The notes under the pieces: model-generated
Told to the model about the DNA's origin: nothing
The model's input: the letters and a program-made list of their open reading frames with translations, nothing else
Database searches by the model: none
Program-made: the position numbers and the translations under genes
In this document: positions 51,641-60,557 of the stretch, one piece after another
How positions within the stretch are numbered: position 1 is the stretch's first letter
Layout: every line of letters begins with the position of its first letter
IMG/VR virus record: IMGVR_UViG_3300024180_000004
Span: 30,748 to 94,747 of that record
Strand: one strand, 5' to 3'
DNA: 64,000 nucleotides
Source: a virus

Positions 51641-52209
51641 TTTTTTAACCAATCTATAAAACTCATTTCCAAATCATAGAATTCCATTTCAAATCTATAT
51701 TTTTCATAAACTTTTAAACAAATTTCCTTTTCTTTCCTTGTAATTTCTTCAGAATCATTATCTCTATCATAGAATCTCGAGTTCGTACCAAAATGTGGGT
51801 AATGACCTTCGTTTTTTATTTCAGTGTTTTTAGGAACTAACTTTTTTAAATCCTTACTCATTTGTTTATCAACAGATTTACAATAATCGTTATCATTTTC
51901 CATCATCCAATTATGAAGTTTTAAAAAGTCTTTTTGTGATAGATTTTCACCATCTAATTTAAGTTTGATTAGTTTAGATATATCACCAGATATACCTTCA
52001 TTAGTTTCTTCTAATGATTTTAAATCATCAACTACTTCATCCTTTGTAACTGTAGTTATTTTACGTGTCGTTTCATCAAACTCATTTCTTGTATTAGTTG
52101 TATATTGTTGTTGATCAGAATTAGGTTTAAAAGATCTTTTAATCTTTTGAAGTCTTTCTTTTTCAACTTCGATGTTGAAATCTTCGAATCCTTTTACTTT
52201 TTTTGACAT
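51637..52209 (-). CDS. Hypothetical protein with FEDF motif near N-terminus (190 aa)
   Basis: MSKKVKGFEDFNIEVEKERL carries a variant of the shared FExF motif five residues in. The rest is charged and helical with Lys/Asp-rich segments and ends MEFYDLEMSFIDWLKK. No domain recognised. It is the last gene of a minus-strand set with the two genes upstream (one base apart). Possible virion-internal protein. Confidence 0.5.
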   Translation of the reverse strand: MSKKVKGFEDFNIEVEKERLQKIKRSFKPNSDQQQYTTNTRNEFDETTRKITTVTKDEVVDDLKSLEETNEGISGDISKLIKLKLDGENLSQKDFLKLHNWMMENDNDYCKSVDKQMSKDLKKLVPKNTEIKNEGHYPHFGTNSRFYDRDNDSEEITRKEKEICLKVYEKYRFEMEFYDLEMSFIDWLKK

Positions 52210-52210
52210 A

Positions 52211-52906
52211 TTATTTATTTTTTAGTTTTTTATCCAATAGTTTAGCTATATTAGATCCTATGAAGTAATGTAAGTTCTTAAGAGTATCTGCTTCTACCGT
52301 TTCAATCTCATCCATAAATCTAAACTGATATTTATAAGTATCTTTATCATCTTTATCATCGGCATCGATTTTAGAAATAGATAATTCCATATGATAGTTA
52401 TCATTTATATTTATTTTAAAATCAAATGTAGTTTTATCACAAGGTGTTGTTTTAAACTTAGGTTCATACTCTACATCAAATATAGAATATTCAGTTATCT
52501 TAGCTCTTTTCATGTAATAATTTAAGAACATAGCAGGTGCCTCAATAAAATCCGAAAGTATTTGTAAGTCTTCACCAAAATCTTTAGATTCGATAACATC
52601 TTCAATTTTCTTTTTTAAGTCGATTATTGTAGAGAACTCTATTTTGTGATATACACAATTTATATCATATAAATATATAAATGAGTTATCAATTATATGT
52701 CTTTTATTTAGATCGGTTTTAAATATGAATTTTGTATGTATTATTGAAGTATCTTCGGTTGTTAGGCCATGAATAGATATTATAAGTTTCAAGAAATCTT
52801 CATCATTTGACATTTCATAAACCGTTTCAACCGTGTTTACCATTCCCTTTTCTTCCTGAAATATATCTCTAAATACTTCTTCTATTTCTGATATTTTAAT
52901 ATCCAT
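52211..52906 (-). CDS. Hypothetical protein (231 aa)
   Basis: Alpha/beta protein starting MDIKISEIEEVFRDIFQEEK, with strands of the form LKLIISIHGLTTEDTSIIHTK, shown here in part as LIISIHGLTTED, and FDFKININDNYHMELSISK. No motif recognised. It overlaps the nucleotidyltransferase stop by one base and is followed within one base by the FEDF protein, so the three are an operon. Confidence 0.5.
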   Translation of the reverse strand: MDIKISEIEEVFRDIFQEEKGMVNTVETVYEMSNDEDFLKLIISIHGLTTEDTSIIHTKFIFKTDLNKRHIIDNSFIYLYDINCVYHKIEFSTIIDLKKKIEDVIESKDFGEDLQILSDFIEAPAMFLNYYMKRAKITEYSIFDVEYEPKFKTTPCDKTTFDFKININDNYHMELSISKIDADDKDDKDTYKYQFRFMDEIETVEADTLKNLHYFIGSNIAKLLDKKLKNK

Positions 52907-53676
52907 TATTTATTATTTATTTTAGTATTTGATTCAAATTGTTTATCATAAGACTTACGTTTTAATTTCATTATCTTTTCGATATATCCATTACGACGCA
53001 AAAGCTTAAATACAAGATTACCTAATGAAAGTTCACCACCTTCTTCTGCCAATCCACTTTTTCTATATTTTTTAACTTTATCCCAAGCTTTATTCAATTT
53101 CTCATTGAATTTTTCATATTTATCCTCATCAACTTCATCCTCAATTTCATCAACCATCATCATTACAGACTTCGATTTTTCTCTTAAAGATTCTTCATCT
53201 GGTTCGAATTCAACTTTCTTTGGTTTAACATTCCACTTATTTTCCAATAATGAAAATACACCGCTTGATTTATGTGGTTCATCTACATCTTGTATATAAA
53301 CTTCAACTTCATATCCTTTTATTTTGATATCATGTCCGTCATTCCAGTTTTTCTTTGCAGAATCCACAAACTTTTTAACTAATTCAACATTATCATCAAT
53401 ATCTTTGAAATCAATAAGAATATGTAAGTCATAGTCTGAGTACTTTTCGGACCAGTTATAATTAGATAACGATCCAGTTAAAATAATATCTTTAACTTCT
53501 GCTTCAAGATCCGTAGATTTATAAAAGTCTTCTGCAATTTGTAGCAGTTGTCTTCTAACCTCTGAATCTAATTCAAAGTCCTCCCATAGTTTAGGGTTTA
53601 ACTCATCTTTTATATAAAAAGATTTTATCGGTTCAAAATCATCCTGAACGAATTCGTAAAATTTATTAAGTTTCAT
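52906..53676 (-). CDS. Nucleotidyltransferase (Pol beta/MNT-like) with capsid-targeting-like leader (256 aa)
   Basis: MKLNKFYEFVQDDFE is a variant of the shared leader. The catalytic core is DIILTGSLSNYNWSEKYSDYDLHILIDF, given here as GSLSNYNWSEKYSDYDLHI: GS at 68-69 and the DxD pair at D81/D83. The third acidic position is in VEVYIQD near 125. The helical C-terminal half is charged. This is the minimal nucleotidyltransferase fold used by antitoxins, tRNA-modifying enzymes and CD-NTases; the product is unknown. TTTTTTAATATATACTTTATG leads into the gene. Confidence 0.75.
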   Translation of the reverse strand: MKLNKFYEFVQDDFEPIKSFYIKDELNPKLWEDFELDSEVRRQLLQIAEDFYKSTDLEAEVKDIILTGSLSNYNWSEKYSDYDLHILIDFKDIDDNVELVKKFVDSAKKNWNDGHDIKIKGYEVEVYIQDVDEPHKSSGVFSLLENKWNVKPKKVEFEPDEESLREKSKSVMMMVDEIEDEVDEDKYEKFNEKLNKAWDKVKKYRKSGLAEEGGELSLGNLVFKLLRRNGYIEKIMKLKRKSYDKQFESNTKINNK

Positions 53677-53706
53677 AAAGTATATATTAAAAAATATATT
53701 ACAAAA

Positions 53707-56343
53707 TTAGTATAATGTACAAGCAAATCTAACTGCTGTTCCGGTTCCGATCGGAGAAGTCGGCATTGTTGAAATATTAGCCGTATTTGTTATTGCAAAT
53801 GTAGAATCTGATATACCTGTATCATAAATTGTTCTCCAAGAAGTACCTGATGGATAAAACCCAACAACTATATCCTCACCAGCAGTAACGTTCAAATTTT
53901 GACCTTCCTCTGCAGTTAAATTAATAACATTTGGTCCAATTCCTGCAAGAGCACTACCCTGTCCTATTAGTGTTAAACTACCAAAAACTCCTCTATAAAT
54001 ACCAAATAGTACGTTATCACTTCCTGAGAAACCCCACATTTTAACCTTACTTATAGTCATTGTAACTTCTGCAACTGTTTGGTAGTAATATTGAGTTGTT
54101 GCTGCAGTTGGGGCCGTATCACATATACCTACATTTATAGGAGAAAATGCAACATTTCTCTGATTAACCCATTGTGTATTATAATCTATAGAATCTATTT
54201 TAGATAAAATTTGACCACTTGTTCCTCCAGATGCCATACTTATTCCCGATGTTCCACTTGTTCCATCAATTCCTGAAGTTCCTGATGTTCCATCAATTCC
54301 TGAAGTTCCCGATGTTCCACTTGTTCCGTCAATTCCTGATGTTCCTGATGTTCCGTCAACTCCTGAAGTTCCCGATGTTCCATCAATTCCTGAAGTTCCC
54401 GATGTTCCACTTGTTCCGTCAATTCCCGATGTTCCACTTGTTCCGTCAATTCCTGATGTTCCTGATGTTCCATCAATTCCTGAAGTTCCCGATGTTCCAC
54501 TTGTTCCGTCAATTCCTGATGTTCCTGATGTTCCTGATGTTCCGTCAACTCCTGATGTTCCTGATGTTCCGTCAACTCCTGAAGTTCCCGATGTTCCATC
54601 AATTCCTGAAGTTCCTGATGTTCCATCAATTCCTGAAGTTCCCGATGTTCCACTTGTTCCGTCAACTCCTGAAGTTCCTGATGTTCCATCAATTCCTGAA
54701 GTTCCTGATGTTCCATCAATTCCTGAAGTTCCTGATGTTCCATCAATTCCTGAAGTTCCTGAAGTTCCATCAATTCCTGAAGTTCCTGATGTTCCATCAA
54801 TTCCTGAAGTTCCTGAAGTTCCATCAATTCCTGAAGTTCCCGATGTTCCGTCAACTCCTGAAGTTCCCGATGTTCCACTTGTTCCGTCAACTCCTGAAGT
54901 TCCTGATGTTCCATCAATTCCGTCATTTCCATTTACTACCCGGTTGTAGAAAAATACCCCAGATTGTCGGTTTATAATAATCTCAACATCGGCTATACTT
55001 ATTCCAGTATTGGTAGTATTTATTATTATTCTATGTGTAGGTACAATTTCCGGAAAGGGAAGACCATATGAGGAAATTGTTTCCTCGAGAGCATCCTTTA
55101 TTTGTGAATGTTTCTGTCTACCCATCAATAATTTAATAGGATATATTGAATCATTTGTTGCCAATAACCAATATGCTATATAAGTGTTATTTGTAGATTC
55201 AACTAAACTACCAGTACCGCCTATTCCAATTGGATTGTACATCGCATATGATGATCCTGAAACCCAAGGATTTGTAGATGGTGTTATCTGAACATAACTA
55301 TCATTACTATAATATAAAACAGGTATGTAAGCAGTTGGTGATAATATTTGTTGATATGGTGAAGATGGTGTAGTATTGTTTGTTATTTCATGTACCAAAT
55401 CTTCATCTGCAATTTCAATATCTTCTATTGAAAGTGTTGTTTCTTCAGTATCATCTAATGTATAATTAATAGCACCACCACTTCTCCAAACAGCACCAAC
55501 ATCTAAATGTTGTGAAAGGTGCCATTGAGTATCTCTATGGGATGCATGTCTTTCATCTCCAAATATTACTACTTTAGAGTTTGTGGCATCCCAATAGATA
55601 TATGATACTAATAAATGTTCTAATATATTAGGTGGATTTCCAATATCTTCTAATAATAAAGTTATTGGATTAAATATTATATACCTACCACCACTTGTAT
55701 TATCTATCGACAATGACTTAGATGTATTTATTTCTATTTCTTCACCCCTATACCAAACAGTATATGATGATGAGACTGGATCTATAGTGATAGTTCTATT
55801 TGATGCACTAAATGATAAAACACTATCTACTCTATTAACAAATCCTGTCATATCTAATGTTATCGAACCCACTTCCTCAATGTTTATTGAAGTTCCACTT
55901 GTTCCAGAAGTTCCATCAATTCCGCTTGTCCCATCAATTCCTGAAGTCCCACTTGTCCCATCAATTCCTGAAGTTCCACTTGTCCCATCAATTCCAGAAG
56001 TTCCCGAAAGACCAATCAACATTTTTTCCCAATATGTCATATCTAAATCAGGTGAAGTCCAAGGTGCATTACCAACCAAGTCTAATTTACACAAATATTG
56101 ACTACCATTATAAGTAACGGTATCGTAATAAAAATAACGCATATTTGGATCCCATTCACCTTGAAAAACCATTGAAACCCCATCTGAACCAGTAGGTCCG
56201 ATTGGTCCGATAGATGAAGTACCTACACCTAAATCCAAAAGATTACCAAATCCATCATAATATGTGTTTGGTGATCCTAAAGAAACTTGAACTATTCGAC
56301 CATATGTTGATGATACTGTGGCCCCGGTTAAATTAAAATTCAT
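53707..56343 (-). CDS. Tail fibre-like protein with collagen-like repeats (878 aa)
   Basis: The ATG at 56343 is chosen because TTTAATATATATAAAT lies directly upstream; a longer frame to 56379 would bury that motif. The N-terminal part (1-130) contains carbohydrate-module-like FQGEWDPNMRYFYYDTV. A first collagen-like block of GTS/GID triplets lies at about 120-152, and a second, much longer Gly-X-Y block of GTSGTSGID at about 470-705 fills the middle. The C-terminal 170 residues are a beta-rich receptor-binding-type domain ending ANISTMPTSPIGTG. Such proteins form trimeric fibres. The gene is next to two glycosyltransferases. Confidence 0.75.
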   Translation of the reverse strand: MNFNLTGATVSSTYGRIVQVSLGSPNTYYDGFGNLLDLGVGTSSIGPIGPTGSDGVSMVFQGEWDPNMRYFYYDTVTYNGSQYLCKLDLVGNAPWTSPDLDMTYWEKMLIGLSGTSGIDGTSGTSGIDGTSGTSGIDGTSGIDGTSGTSGTSINIEEVGSITLDMTGFVNRVDSVLSFSASNRTITIDPVSSSYTVWYRGEEIEINTSKSLSIDNTSGGRYIIFNPITLLLEDIGNPPNILEHLLVSYIYWDATNSKVVIFGDERHASHRDTQWHLSQHLDVGAVWRSGGAINYTLDDTEETTLSIEDIEIADEDLVHEITNNTTPSSPYQQILSPTAYIPVLYYSNDSYVQITPSTNPWVSGSSYAMYNPIGIGGTGSLVESTNNTYIAYWLLATNDSIYPIKLLMGRQKHSQIKDALEETISSYGLPFPEIVPTHRIIINTTNTGISIADVEIIINRQSGVFFYNRVVNGNDGIDGTSGTSGVDGTSGTSGTSGVDGTSGTSGIDGTSGTSGIDGTSGTSGIDGTSGTSGIDGTSGTSGIDGTSGTSGIDGTSGTSGVDGTSGTSGTSGIDGTSGTSGIDGTSGTSGVDGTSGTSGVDGTSGTSGTSGIDGTSGTSGTSGIDGTSGTSGIDGTSGTSGIDGTSGTSGTSGIDGTSGTSGVDGTSGTSGIDGTSGTSGTSGIDGTSGTSGIDGTSGTSGISMASGGTSGQILSKIDSIDYNTQWVNQRNVAFSPINVGICDTAPTAATTQYYYQTVAEVTMTISKVKMWGFSGSDNVLFGIYRGVFGSLTLIGQGSALAGIGPNVINLTAEEGQNLNVTAGEDIVVGFYPSGTSWRTIYDTGISDSTFAITNTANISTMPTSPIGTGTAVRFACTLY
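54240..54930 (-). repeat. Collagen-like 9/18-bp coding repeat array
   Basis: About 690 bases made of 9-bp units coding Gly-Thr-Ser and Gly-(Ile/Val)-Asp. Because of the 9-base period, several other frames are also open through this block; these are shadows. Confidence 0.9.
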
Positions 56344-56506
56344 ATTTATATATATTAAATAAACCATCATTAGTTTCAAACGAAATAAATTTCATGTTAA
56401 CATTTTGTAGGCGAAAATATTTAGAGTAAATCTATACTGAATTAGCAAAAAATAAAGATGAGTATAGTGGATCCCAACATGTAATATATATAAATAAAAA
56501 AATAAA

Positions 56507-56902
56507 ATGCCAATAAAACATTCAACATTATTAAATACCGATTTAGTATGGAGTGAAGATGAAATAATCGCGGGCAAAAAGTGGTTAAAATGGGAAGAGG
56601 TTACTATAAACTGGGAAAAAATTGATCTCACCTGGGATGAAGTTTTCATATTACTAGAAGTTGAAAATATAATTCGTGGAGGTAGTGGATATGGCATGAA
56701 AGACTATATAGACGGAAATCCCTGGAGAAAAGTAAATGAAAATATTGGTTTAGAAAAAACCAATAAATTAATAAAAGTTTATTGTAGAGTAAATGGTGTA
56801 GACTATGAAGAATCTAGATACAATATGGATGATATTAAAGTTTCGATAAACGAATTCGAAAGATTTATCAAAGAAACGGTAAGTGTAAAAGTTAATATTT
56901 AA
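56507..56902 (+). CDS. Hypothetical Trp-rich protein (131 aa)
   Basis: MPIKHSTLLNTDLVWSEDEI is followed by a repeat of short tryptophan motifs (KKWLKWEEVTINWEKIDLTW) and a segment LLEVENIIRGGSGYGMKDYI. It looks like a small virion-associated protein, but no family is recognised. TAATATATATAAATAAAAAAATAAAATG leads into it; the conserved core is TAATATATATAAAT. Confidence 0.5.
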   Translation: MPIKHSTLLNTDLVWSEDEIIAGKKWLKWEEVTINWEKIDLTWDEVFILLEVENIIRGGSGYGMKDYIDGNPWRKVNENIGLEKTNKLIKVYCRVNGVDYEESRYNMDDIKVSINEFERFIKETVSVKVNI

Positions 56903-56918
56903 AAATAATATATATGTT

Positions 56919-57626
56919 ATGGAAAAAGATGTATTTAAATTTGATGATTTTATCAATGGTGATAAATTTAGTGATTTACAGAAAATGAAATCAGAGCTTA
57001 TTAAAGAAGGTTTATTCTCTGATAGAGAAGGTTATAGAGAAGAGGAAGAGTATGATAATGGTATATTTACTAATCACATTCAAAAACAAGATTTTGAAGA
57101 AGACGAAGAGATAAACCAGGAATTCAATCCTTATAATTTTTCTACAAAAGAAGAAACTAATGATGAACTTGATTTTGTAGATAAAGATGAATTTAACGAA
57201 GTAGACGAAGGTGAAATTGAAGACTTTTTAAATATTGACGAGTCGAAGTCTGATACTGAAGACTATTACAAGTTATTTAAAGATAAGTCTGAAGATTTTA
57301 TATGTGATATCGCAGTTGAAGGTGTAAATCAAGACGATACAGAAGTTCGACTTATTATAGAGTCAAGTGATTGGACTCTTATGTTTAAGGGTGAAGTAAA
57401 AAACGGGAAATGTATTGTACCTATTAAAAAATTGAATATATTTAATGAAGGTCAAACAGGTAATATTAAGTTAGAGGTAAATGCAGATGGTAATCTATTT
57501 ACTCCATGGGAAGATAAATTTATTATTAAAACATCTAAGAAGGTTACTATTAAATTAAATGAGAATAAGAAATTTGGAAAGGACACTAAACCCAAAATGG
57601 GAGTAAAAGTAAATGTTAAAAAATAA
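56919..57626 (+). CDS. Acidic protein with Ig-like C-terminal domain (235 aa)
   Basis: MEKDVFKFDDFINGDKFSDL contains a FDDF variant of the shared motif. Residues about 40-120 are very acidic and probably disordered. The C-terminal 100 residues are beta-rich (CDIAVEGVNQDDTEVRLIIE, then WTLMFKGEVKNGKCIVPIKK), resembling a small Ig or C2-like domain seen in virion proteins. It follows the 131-aa gene by 16 bases and ends at a terminator. Possible capsid-internal or decoration protein. Confidence 0.5.
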   Translation: MEKDVFKFDDFINGDKFSDLQKMKSELIKEGLFSDREGYREEEEYDNGIFTNHIQKQDFEEDEEINQEFNPYNFSTKEETNDELDFVDKDEFNEVDEGEIEDFLNIDESKSDTEDYYKLFKDKSEDFICDIAVEGVNQDDTEVRLIIESSDWTLMFKGEVKNGKCIVPIKKLNIFNEGQTGNIKLEVNADGNLFTPWEDKFIIKTSKKVTIKLNENKKFGKDTKPKMGVKVNVKK

Positions 57627-57627
57627 T

Positions 57628-57660
57628 AAAAAAGAGAGTCATTAGACTCTCTTTTTTATT
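57628..57660. terminator. Bidirectional intrinsic terminator
   Basis: An AAAAGAGAGTC / GACTCTCTTTTTT stem with an ATTA loop lies between convergent genes; the glycosyltransferase stop is inside it. Confidence 0.85.
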
Positions 57661-58805
57661 AAACCTTCATTGATAATAGAATTAATAACCATTTCACTAG
57701 TTATCGATTTACTACATTCAAATTGTCTAGTAGTGCCTTTGTGTTCGGGACACCAGTTCCAATCACCTGGATCAAATTTATGTCTAGACCAACAACCATT
57801 ACAAACACTACTGTTCATAACTCTTATAACACCATCTTTTGGTTCCAAATCTTCTGATGTAAACCCAGAAATTAACACAACCGGTATTCTACTAGCCCAT
57901 GCCAACCAACTTAATCCACTACTTAAACCAATAAAGAATTCACAAGAATTTATATTATCTATCAACTCTTCTATTTTCTGTTCACCAAGTTGAATAACAC
58001 CGGATGGGTAAAAATTACCCATATAACCATCACACTCTTTTGAGATTGAAACAACCTCATATCCATTTGATATTAAAAAGTCAACTACTTCTTGCCAACC
58101 TATTTCATTATTCCAATATTTAGCCTGTGATGTAGAATGAAATCCTATACCAACTCTCTTTTTTTTCTCAACATTAGAAACTCTTAAACGTGGTTTAACC
58201 TCAACATAATCTAAGCCAAGTATATCCGAGCACATCTGTAACAAAGACACCTGTGTAGGATCATTCCTATGTTTTTCTTTATCTATAATACCATCTTTAA
58301 AAAAGAGTCCAATTCTATAGCCTGCATAAACAGAATTGTGTACAAAACCAGGATTAACAAACTTTATATGAGGATATTGATCCTCAAATAAACTATTCCA
58401 AAAGGTGGAACATATTATATCACAATCCCATTTTTTTCTAAACTCTTCAACATAAGGAAACCATGCAATGTTATCTCCGAGAGATTTCGAATCGAAAGAA
58501 ATCATTACAGTTTTACCCTTAGGATTATAAGTCTCATCAAATATCAATTCACCGGTTTCTAAATCCGTAACTTTACAAGTATATTTCTCAAAATACTTTT
58601 TATTTGTTTTACACCACATGTTAGATTTTAACTCAGATGAGTATTCTAAATCACCATTTTCTTTAAAAATATCAACTTTAAAATTTTTATCTAATTCCGA
58701 AAGTATTTCTAAATAGGCACCATCAACATAATGGTTTATTATTTTAATACCACTTTCTCTTTTATTAACCTTATTATCCAACCTTTTAATTATATTATCA
58801 TACAT
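57642..58805 (-). CDS. Glycosyltransferase of the autotransporter O-heptosyltransferase type (387 aa)
   Basis: A GT-B fold with GT9-like features: VMISFDSKSLGDNIAWFPYV near residue 107, VGIGFHSTSQAKYWNN near 218, and the acceptor/donor motif SCEFFIGLSSGLSWLAWASR with PVVLISGFT. The C-terminus has four cysteines as VCNGCW...WCPEHKG...FECSKS, matching the iron-finger of bacterial autotransporter heptosyltransferases (BAHT/TibC family), which O-glycosylate Ser/Thr of repetitive surface proteins. All motif positions are present. Beside a Thr/Ser-rich collagen-like fibre, it may glycosylate that fibre or host envelope (inference). It follows the second glycosyltransferase by four bases. Confidence 0.8.
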   Translation of the reverse strand: MYDNIIKRLDNKVNKRESGIKIINHYVDGAYLEILSELDKNFKVDIFKENGDLEYSSELKSNMWCKTNKKYFEKYTCKVTDLETGELIFDETYNPKGKTVMISFDSKSLGDNIAWFPYVEEFRKKWDCDIICSTFWNSLFEDQYPHIKFVNPGFVHNSVYAGYRIGLFFKDGIIDKEKHRNDPTQVSLLQMCSDILGLDYVEVKPRLRVSNVEKKKRVGIGFHSTSQAKYWNNEIGWQEVVDFLISNGYEVVSISKECDGYMGNFYPSGVIQLGEQKIEELIDNINSCEFFIGLSSGLSWLAWASRIPVVLISGFTSEDLEPKDGVIRVMNSSVCNGCWSRHKFDPGDWNWCPEHKGTTRQFECSKSITSEMVINSIINEGLIKKRV

Positions 58806-58809
58806 AACT

Positions 58810-60441
58810 TTATTTATTTTTTTCTACTCTATGTACATTATCTATCAATGAGAATCCTTCCGACTGTTTAGTTAATACTATATTTTTAAATGATGGCATT
58901 GGTTCATTTGCTCTTTCAAATGCAAAATTTAACCACCAGTCTGGAGTATGCCATCCAATCGTATCATATCTTTCTAAGTACCAATCTCTATGTTTAGAGT
59001 GTATCATATAACAATGACCAAGTGTCATTATATTACCCAGATATATATTATCTGATACTTTTTCACCATACTCAACCTGTTTACTTGGTGCCTCAAATCT
59101 TACTATCTTATAGTCACTATTCTCTAATAATTCTATTGCCTCATCTACTCTATCTCTAAAATATTCTGGATCAACATTTAGAAGACAATCACACTCACAT
59201 ATTAAAGAGTAATCCTCATCAACAAATGATGCCATTATTGCAGACATATGACCCTGCCAAGCACCATAATGTCCCGATGTCAATCCCCACTCATCTGGAT
59301 TAGGTTTTGTTACACCAACATACCAATCTTTCCTACCGTCTATTATTTTATTTAATGGTGGTAATTCATTAAAACGAGGATTTAAAATTCTTAAATACCT
59401 ATATCCCAATGATGATAAAGAATTATATGAATCAATTTCTCTCTTTTCTCCAGGTTCACTTGAAATTTGTATAATCTTAATATCCGATCGATTATCTCTA
59501 CGTCTACCCGATACCTCTATAAGTTTATTTTTATTTTTAATTTGGTCATCCACTATATAAATAACTTTACCATCATACATATTTTTATATGTATTTAACT
59601 TTTTTATAAAAGTTGGTAATTGATAACCCAGGGCTTCTTTTATTGCCAATGGGCTAAGTTCGTAATTTGATGCGAAATAGAATATATCGGCAGCCTTATA
59701 GAACCTATCGACGTCCTTTCTCTCACCATGTATAATACAATTATTCGGAATATCTTTCATCAAAGGTCCCCAATACTCTTCAAAATTAATAGCCTGATTG
59801 CCAACAAAATGGAATATAAAATTATCACCTAAGATTCTTGCCAATTCAAATAACTCACCTTGATTTTTACCTCTAGTGAAAAGACCAACATTAAGTACAT
59901 GAGTTTTATTTAAATCCCATCCCATTTCAATTTTAGAAATACCTTTATCATATTGTTTTATCTCTATTGGATATTCCCAAATTTCACAAGAAACATCATC
60001 GCCAAGATGGTTTACAAAAACATCCCTACTCCATTCAGAAACGAGTATATATCTATCTGCTATATAGTTAAAGGTAGACGGATTTGTGGATGATGAGTGT
60101 GTAGTAACCACTATAAAATATTCTCTTTCATCTGAGTATATGATTTCCAACTTAGATTTATCTATAAATGTCTCTGGAACTTCATGAAAATGAATAATAT
60201 TCGGATTTATTTTCTCAATTATATCAAATATATTCGACTTATCATGATTAAGTGTGTAGAATCTATCCAATAATAATTCCATTATCTTATTTCTTTGCAC
60301 CACAAAGACTCCACCAGTTATATTATCCCATTCTACTAAATATATATCATACTTATTTTTGTAGATTTCTATCTGTTTTAAAACAAATTGTGGCATTCCA
60401 CCGGTTGATAGATGAGGTACAATAAATAAAATTTTCTCCAT
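58810..60441 (-). CDS. Two-domain glycosyltransferase (GT4-like plus C-terminal GT-A-like domain, 543 aa)
   Basis: The N-terminal half (about 1-310) is a GT-B glycosyltransferase: ILFIVPHLSTGGMPQFVLKQ, HVLNVGLFTRGKNQGELFEL, and AADIFYFASNYELSPLAIKE with EALGYQLP (GT4 donor motif). The C-terminal half (about 325-543) looks like a GT-A/GT25-like transferase: QISSEPGEKREIDSYNSL, GVTKPNPDEWGLTSGHYGAW and the acidic CECDCLLNVDPEYF, then GHCYMIHSKHRDWYL. The start MEKILFIV is preferred over an ATG seven codons upstream. It is paired with the heptosyltransferase-like gene downstream. Confidence 0.78.
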   Translation of the reverse strand: MEKILFIVPHLSTGGMPQFVLKQIEIYKNKYDIYLVEWDNITGGVFVVQRNKIMELLLDRFYTLNHDKSNIFDIIEKINPNIIHFHEVPETFIDKSKLEIIYSDEREYFIVVTTHSSSTNPSTFNYIADRYILVSEWSRDVFVNHLGDDVSCEIWEYPIEIKQYDKGISKIEMGWDLNKTHVLNVGLFTRGKNQGELFELARILGDNFIFHFVGNQAINFEEYWGPLMKDIPNNCIIHGERKDVDRFYKAADIFYFASNYELSPLAIKEALGYQLPTFIKKLNTYKNMYDGKVIYIVDDQIKNKNKLIEVSGRRRDNRSDIKIIQISSEPGEKREIDSYNSLSSLGYRYLRILNPRFNELPPLNKIIDGRKDWYVGVTKPNPDEWGLTSGHYGAWQGHMSAIMASFVDEDYSLICECDCLLNVDPEYFRDRVDEAIELLENSDYKIVRFEAPSKQVEYGEKVSDNIYLGNIMTLGHCYMIHSKHRDWYLERYDTIGWHTPDWWLNFAFERANEPMPSFKNIVLTKQSEGFSLIDNVHRVEKNK

Positions 60442-60557
60442 ATTAATTATATGAATAGACATATGTAATGTTTAGCAATTAAAAAGACACTACATCATTT
60501 TTATATATATATTCTTATGATACAAAAACAAAAATCATATGTATAAATATAAATATT

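Noticed and set aside
54219-54977. Long open frame on the plus strand across the collagen-like repeats (and another minus frame)
   Set aside because: It is a by-product of the 9-base repeat; the sequence is a monotonous FLMFHQFLKF pattern with no start context.
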